From Pedobacter sp. R20-19 (GTDB lineage: Bacteria > Bacteroidota > Bacteroidia > Sphingobacteriales > Sphingobacteriaceae): a DNA stretch of 64,000 bases. The position numbers and the translations under genes were made by a program. The stretch lies in contig NZ_JCKI01000006.1 of assembly GCF_000708265.2 (NCBI RefSeq), positions 274,762 through 338,761 on the forward strand, given 5' to 3'. Below the pieces are notes generated by a model, which saw only the letters and a program-made list of their open reading frames with translations, was not told where the DNA came from and did no database searches. Of the stretch, positions 60,980 to 64,000 are shown one piece after another. Position 1 is the stretch's first letter. Each line of letters begins with the position of its first letter.

Positions 60980-63228
60980 AAAAACGGTTCAGATTTTTCA
61001 GGCAGCTCGACATGATGGACTGTGGTCCTACGTGCTTAAAGATGATTTGCAATTTTTACGGAAAAAAAGTTTCCCTTGAATATTTAAGAGAACTATGTAA
61101 TAATACTCGTCAGGGTGTAAATCTCGGTGGGTTAAAGGAGGCCGCACTTTCTTTAGGTATGAATGCTGTTGCAACAGAAATCAGTATTGATCAATTGGTT
61201 AACAATACCGCTCCCCCAAGTATACTTTTTTGGCGTCAGAATCATTTTGTTGTTCTGAAGAAAATCAGGCGTATCCATTTTGTCATAAAACTGTTGAAGA
61301 TTGACTTCTGTTACGAAAGATTTGTTGTAGCAGATCCTGCCTATGGGATAATCAGCCTTTCACAAGAAACGATAATGCGAAACTGGACGGCAGGATCAGA
61401 TTCAAAAAAAGGGATAGTCCTTTTGCTAGAAAAGAATGAAAATTTTAATGTGATGGAATTAGCTGTCAGCAATAACAAAACTCAGAAAAAAAAAGGTCTC
61501 CAGTTTATAATCAGTTATGTTAAAGATTATAAGAATAACCTCTTTGCACTTGTAGTGTGTATGATTCTGGGATCTGTCCTTAATTTGCTGTTTCCTATTC
61601 TTAATCAACGGATTGTAGACACTGGGATAGCTTTTTCAGATGTTAATTTTATCTTCGTTATCCTTATCGCCCAACTATTTGTTTTTTTTGGTTCTACTGT
61701 TTTAGAGCTACTTAAAAGCTGGATATTGCTTTTTGTTAATAGTAGGGTAAGTATTACACTTACCTCTGATTTCATCATCAAGATGATGAAATTACCTATG
61801 AAATATTTTGATGTGAAGTTAATAACAGATATTATCCAAAGGTTAAACGATAATAACAGGATACAACGTTTTCTTACCGTTTCTACATTGGAGGCTTTTT
61901 TTGCACTGGGTAATTTTACACTATTTTCTATTCTCTTAGCTTCATACAGTTTAAAGATCTTCCTCATTTTTTTTTCCGGCAGTATTTTCTCTGTTAGTTG
62001 GATACTGTTGTTCATGAAAAGAAGAGCATCATTAGACTATAGTAAATTCGATATTGCCTCTGAAAATAGTAACAATATACTTGAACTCGTTTCGGGAATG
62101 TCTGAAATTAAACTTCATAATGCGGAAGATGCGATGCGTTGGAGATGGGAAGATATCCAGGTCAGATTGTTTTCATTAACCTCAAAAGGACTTCAACTCG
62201 AGCAATACCAGACGATAGGAAATGGCTTTTTTACGCAACTTAAAAACATAGCAATTACCTTTATTGCCGCCAGGGCAGTTATTTATGGCACACTTTCGCT
62301 CGGCGAAATGCTCAGCATTTCCTATATTATCGGCCAAATGAATGCTCCGATATCTCAGCTTATTTCTTTTGTTGGTTCAGTTCAAGATGCGAAAATCAGC
62401 TTAGATAGGCTTAATGAAATAAACAACAGAGATGATGAGGACGCCTCTGTTTATGAGTATATTGATACACATTTGGATCATGGAGCTAATTCTGCTGATA
62501 TTATTGTCTCAAATGCGTCTTTCAAATATGATGGAACAAATGTAGTTGTCCTTAATAACCTGTCGCTACACATCCCAGAAGGTAAGATTACTGCTATTGT
62601 AGGGACAAGTGGAAGCGGAAAAACAACATTGATGAAGATTCTACTGAAATTTTATAAACTTGATAAAGGGGAAATAAAAATAGGCGAAAAAAATTTCAAT
62701 GCTCTATATGCCGGTAAGTGGAGGAAGAGATGCGGGGTGGTTATGCAGGATGGTTATATCTTTTCTACAACCATAGAAAATAATATTGCCCTTGGAGAAA
62801 GTAATATTGATCAAGATAGACTTAAAATTGCTGTGAGGATGGCAAATATTCAAGACTACATAGAACTCCTACCCCTCAAGTATAAAACTGTTATTGGAAA
62901 TGCAGGCAGTAACATTAGCTTGGGACAAAAACAGCGTATATTGATTGCCAGAGCGGTTTATCAAAATCCTAAATTTCTATTCTTTGATGAGGCTACAAGT
63001 TCTTTAGATGCTAACAATGAAAAAGTCATTATGGAAAATCTTAACGAATATTTTAAGGGACGTACCGTTGTGGTAATCGCTCATCGACTCAGTACCGTAA
63101 AAAACGCACATCAGATACTTGTTCTCGATAAAGGAGAAATCGTTGAACAGGGAAGCCATAAAGAACTAGTCAATCTTAAAGGTCAGTATTATAATTTGGT
63201 CAGAAATCAGCTCGAGCTCGGTTATTGA
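60973..63228 (+). CDS. C39 peptidase-containing ABC exporter
   Basis: A 751-residue peptidase-type exporter (PCAT). The C39 peptidase domain (about 1-150) has Q11 and C17 (QLDMMDCGPTC), H91 (RQNHFVVL) and an Asp in VVADPAYG. A six-helix membrane domain (about 185-470) follows, then the ATPase: Walker A GTSGSGKTT, Walker B FLFFDEATSSLDA and H-loop VIAHRLST. The signature reads ISLGQKQR instead of LSGGQ. It should cut the precursor after GG and export the mature peptide. The substrate lies two genes upstream in the same operon. Confidence 0.93.
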   Translation: MLKKRFRFFRQLDMMDCGPTCLKMICNFYGKKVSLEYLRELCNNTRQGVNLGGLKEAALSLGMNAVATEISIDQLVNNTAPPSILFWRQNHFVVLKKIRRIHFVIKLLKIDFCYERFVVADPAYGIISLSQETIMRNWTAGSDSKKGIVLLLEKNENFNVMELAVSNNKTQKKKGLQFIISYVKDYKNNLFALVVCMILGSVLNLLFPILNQRIVDTGIAFSDVNFIFVILIAQLFVFFGSTVLELLKSWILLFVNSRVSITLTSDFIIKMMKLPMKYFDVKLITDIIQRLNDNNRIQRFLTVSTLEAFFALGNFTLFSILLASYSLKIFLIFFSGSIFSVSWILLFMKRRASLDYSKFDIASENSNNILELVSGMSEIKLHNAEDAMRWRWEDIQVRLFSLTSKGLQLEQYQTIGNGFFTQLKNIAITFIAARAVIYGTLSLGEMLSISYIIGQMNAPISQLISFVGSVQDAKISLDRLNEINNRDDEDASVYEYIDTHLDHGANSADIIVSNASFKYDGTNVVVLNNLSLHIPEGKITAIVGTSGSGKTTLMKILLKFYKLDKGEIKIGEKNFNALYAGKWRKRCGVVMQDGYIFSTTIENNIALGESNIDQDRLKIAVRMANIQDYIELLPLKYKTVIGNAGSNISLGQKQRILIARAVYQNPKFLFFDEATSSLDANNEKVIMENLNEYFKGRTVVVIAHRLSTVKNAHQILVLDKGEIVEQGSHKELVNLKGQYYNLVRNQLELGY

Positions 63229-63229
63229 T

Positions 63230-63649
63230 ATGGAAACTTTCAAAAGAAGTCTGGAATTTCAAAAAATACTAAAGAAGAAGCCATCTTTTGTAACGAAGTG
63301 GGGTGTATACCTGCTTACTTTTATAGTCGTGGCACTAGTCTTATCCTCTAAAAGTGTTAGTTATCCAATATTCATTCCCGGAAAGATAGTTAATGTTCCT
63401 AAAAAAATGCTGTACTTCGATAAACGGTATGATAATTTGTTATCAAAGTTTATTGGCAAAGAAATTCGGTTAGCAAATATAAAAACTACTAATCAACAGT
63501 ATATATTTAGGATAACAAAGATAATTGAGAAAAATAATGGAATAATGGTGCTAATGGATAGAATTAATGAAGAGCACTTCTGTTCTTGGCAAGGAGATAT
63601 ACAACTCTTAACTCATTTAACGTTATATGAATATATTTTTCAAAAATAG
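63230..63649 (+). CDS. Miniature HlyD-like membrane protein
   Basis: A 139-residue single-helix membrane protein starting 1 nt after the exporter gene. Residues 1-50 match the N-terminus of Bacteroidota HlyD-type secretion proteins (RSLEFQKIL, TKWGVYLLTF helix, then YPIFIPGKI). The last 30 residues (SWQGDIQLLTH, LYEYIFQK) match their C-terminal end. The coiled coil and lipoyl domains between them, about 270 residues in normal relatives, are missing. Its site is where the periplasmic adaptor of the exporter is usually encoded. It could be an adaptor-like subunit reduced in place, or a shortened remnant. Confidence 0.75.
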   Translation: METFKRSLEFQKILKKKPSFVTKWGVYLLTFIVVALVLSSKSVSYPIFIPGKIVNVPKKMLYFDKRYDNLLSKFIGKEIRLANIKTTNQQYIFRITKIIEKNNGIMVLMDRINEEHFCSWQGDIQLLTHLTLYEYIFQK

Positions 63650-63837
63650 TTTTACAATTTAATCTATGATCACCGATTAAATATTTGAATTTTTTATCTT
63701 TCGATAAAAAGATGAACAGTCAGAACTTTAAGTTGATCAATACAATCTTACAAAAGGGAACTTTAAATCATTCAGGTGAAAAACTTAGCAAATCTTAAAA
63801 GCTTGTACCAATTTAAATATTAGTTAAGTGTTTATTC
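63650..63837. other. 3' flank of the RiPP cluster
   Basis: About 190 nt. A weak A/T stem TTTTTATC/GATAAAAA (63691-63698 and 63703-63710) may be the cluster terminator. A 28-codon ORF at 63712-63798 has no recognisable features and I do not call it a gene. Confidence 0.45.
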
Positions 63838-63847
63838 AAAAAATACC

Positions 63848-63864
63848 CCGAAGCTCTGCTTCGG
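63848..63864. repeat. Left-end hairpin of the IS200-like element
   Basis: A perfect 7-bp stem CCGAAGC/GCTTCGG with loop TCT. Terminal hairpins of this type are bound by Y1 transposases. On the minus strand a T run follows, so it may also stop transcription entering from the right. Confidence 0.65.
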
Positions 63865-63923
63865 CGGTCACAGCTGAAAGTTTGAAAACAAAGAGTTTTC
63901 ATCGGGTTGGGTGATAAAATAAG

Positions 63924-63931
63924 TATTTTTG
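63924..63931 (+). promoter_or_regulatory. -7 box TATTTTTG next to the transposase start
   Basis: A perfect TAnnTTTG box ending 3 nt before the transposase ATG at 63935. Confidence 0.55.
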
Positions 63932-63934
63932 TTT

Positions 63935-64000
63935 ATGAGTGATCATATTCACAAGAGTCATAACAAAAGTTTGCTGCTTTATCATTTGGTCTGTCCGATT
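63935..64000 (+). CDS. IS200-like Y1 transposase, N-terminal fragment
   Basis: The first 22 codons of a transposase (HKSHNKSLLLYHLVCPI), a typical opening of IS200-type TnpA, in which YHLV/C-like strands precede the HUH motif. The HUH and the catalytic Tyr are beyond the window. A promoter box ends 3 nt before the ATG. Confidence 0.7.
   Translation, partial: MSDHIHKSHNKSLLLYHLVCPI

Larger units (their letters stand above)
63838..64000 (+). mobile_element. IS200/IS605-type element, left end (truncated by the window)
   Basis: A hairpin CCGAAGC-TCT-GCTTCGG at 63848-63864, in the position of an IS200 left-end structure, precedes a short leader and the start of a Y1-type transposase gene at 63935. 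The exact left boundary is not visible from one end; I place it at about 63838. The rest of the element is beyond the window. Confidence 0.65.

Noticed and set aside
63712..63798. A 28-codon ORF after the HlyD-like gene, as a second precursor
   Set aside because: No GG site, no repeat pattern and no resemblance to the precursor leader.

Overview
The window reads as a chromosomal segment of a Bacteroidota bacterium, most likely Sphingobacteriaceae and Pedobacter-like. The signs are two SusC/SusD pairs, a LuxR-type beta-propeller regulator, DUF1080 and DUF5686 proteins, A-rich leaders without Shine-Dalgarno sequences, and TAnnTTTG promoter boxes. I see no rRNA, tRNA or CRISPR array.

Region 1 (1-10628, minus strand) is a ten-gene operon ending in a perfect hairpin at 30-78. 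It encodes a GMC oxidoreductase with its Tat-exported small subunit and a cytochrome c, a DUF1080 3-keto-glycoside hydrolase-like protein, two Gfo/Idh/MocA oxidoreductases, three TIM-barrel isomerase-like proteins and an MFS permease. This looks like an oxidative (3-keto) sugar pathway.

Region 2 (11124-13791) has an SDR-type threonine dehydrogenase, YebC and a secreted esterase. Region 3 (13858-27638, minus) is a polysaccharide utilisation locus: GH3, a GH43-like protein, a GH144/glucoamylase-family lipoprotein, SusD, SusC and a membrane-spanning propeller/LuxR regulator. The GH144 plus GH3 pairing suggests beta-1,2-glucan.

Region 4 (28024-42844) is mostly housekeeping: trhO, a DUF5686 protein, kbl, pheS followed by a Rieske-like lipoprotein and TetR with one-base overlaps, Fic, an ABC-2 exporter, carA, panB and an RluA-type pseudouridine synthase. 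Region 5 (42986-55476, minus) is a second locus (GH30, SusD, SusC) beside a gene joining a 7TM-DISM receptor to the zinc-ribbon/HTH part of an IS1595-type transposase, followed by a histidine kinase, an OmpR-type regulator, a class III aminotransferase and a LytTR regulator.

Region 6 (55692-63649, plus) is a grasp-with-spasm type RiPP (probable graspetide) cluster: an outer-membrane receptor, a 61-residue GG-leader precursor with 6-residue repeats, an ATP-grasp ligase, an unknown 79-residue protein, a SPASM-type partner that has lost most of its cysteines, a C39-peptidase ABC exporter and a miniature HlyD-like protein. A decayed copy of the precursor lies just upstream of the receptor. The window ends inside an IS200-like insertion sequence (from about 63838).

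Across regions, at least six genes have a TAnnTTTG box ending only 3-5 nt before the start codon, which suggests leaderless transcripts.
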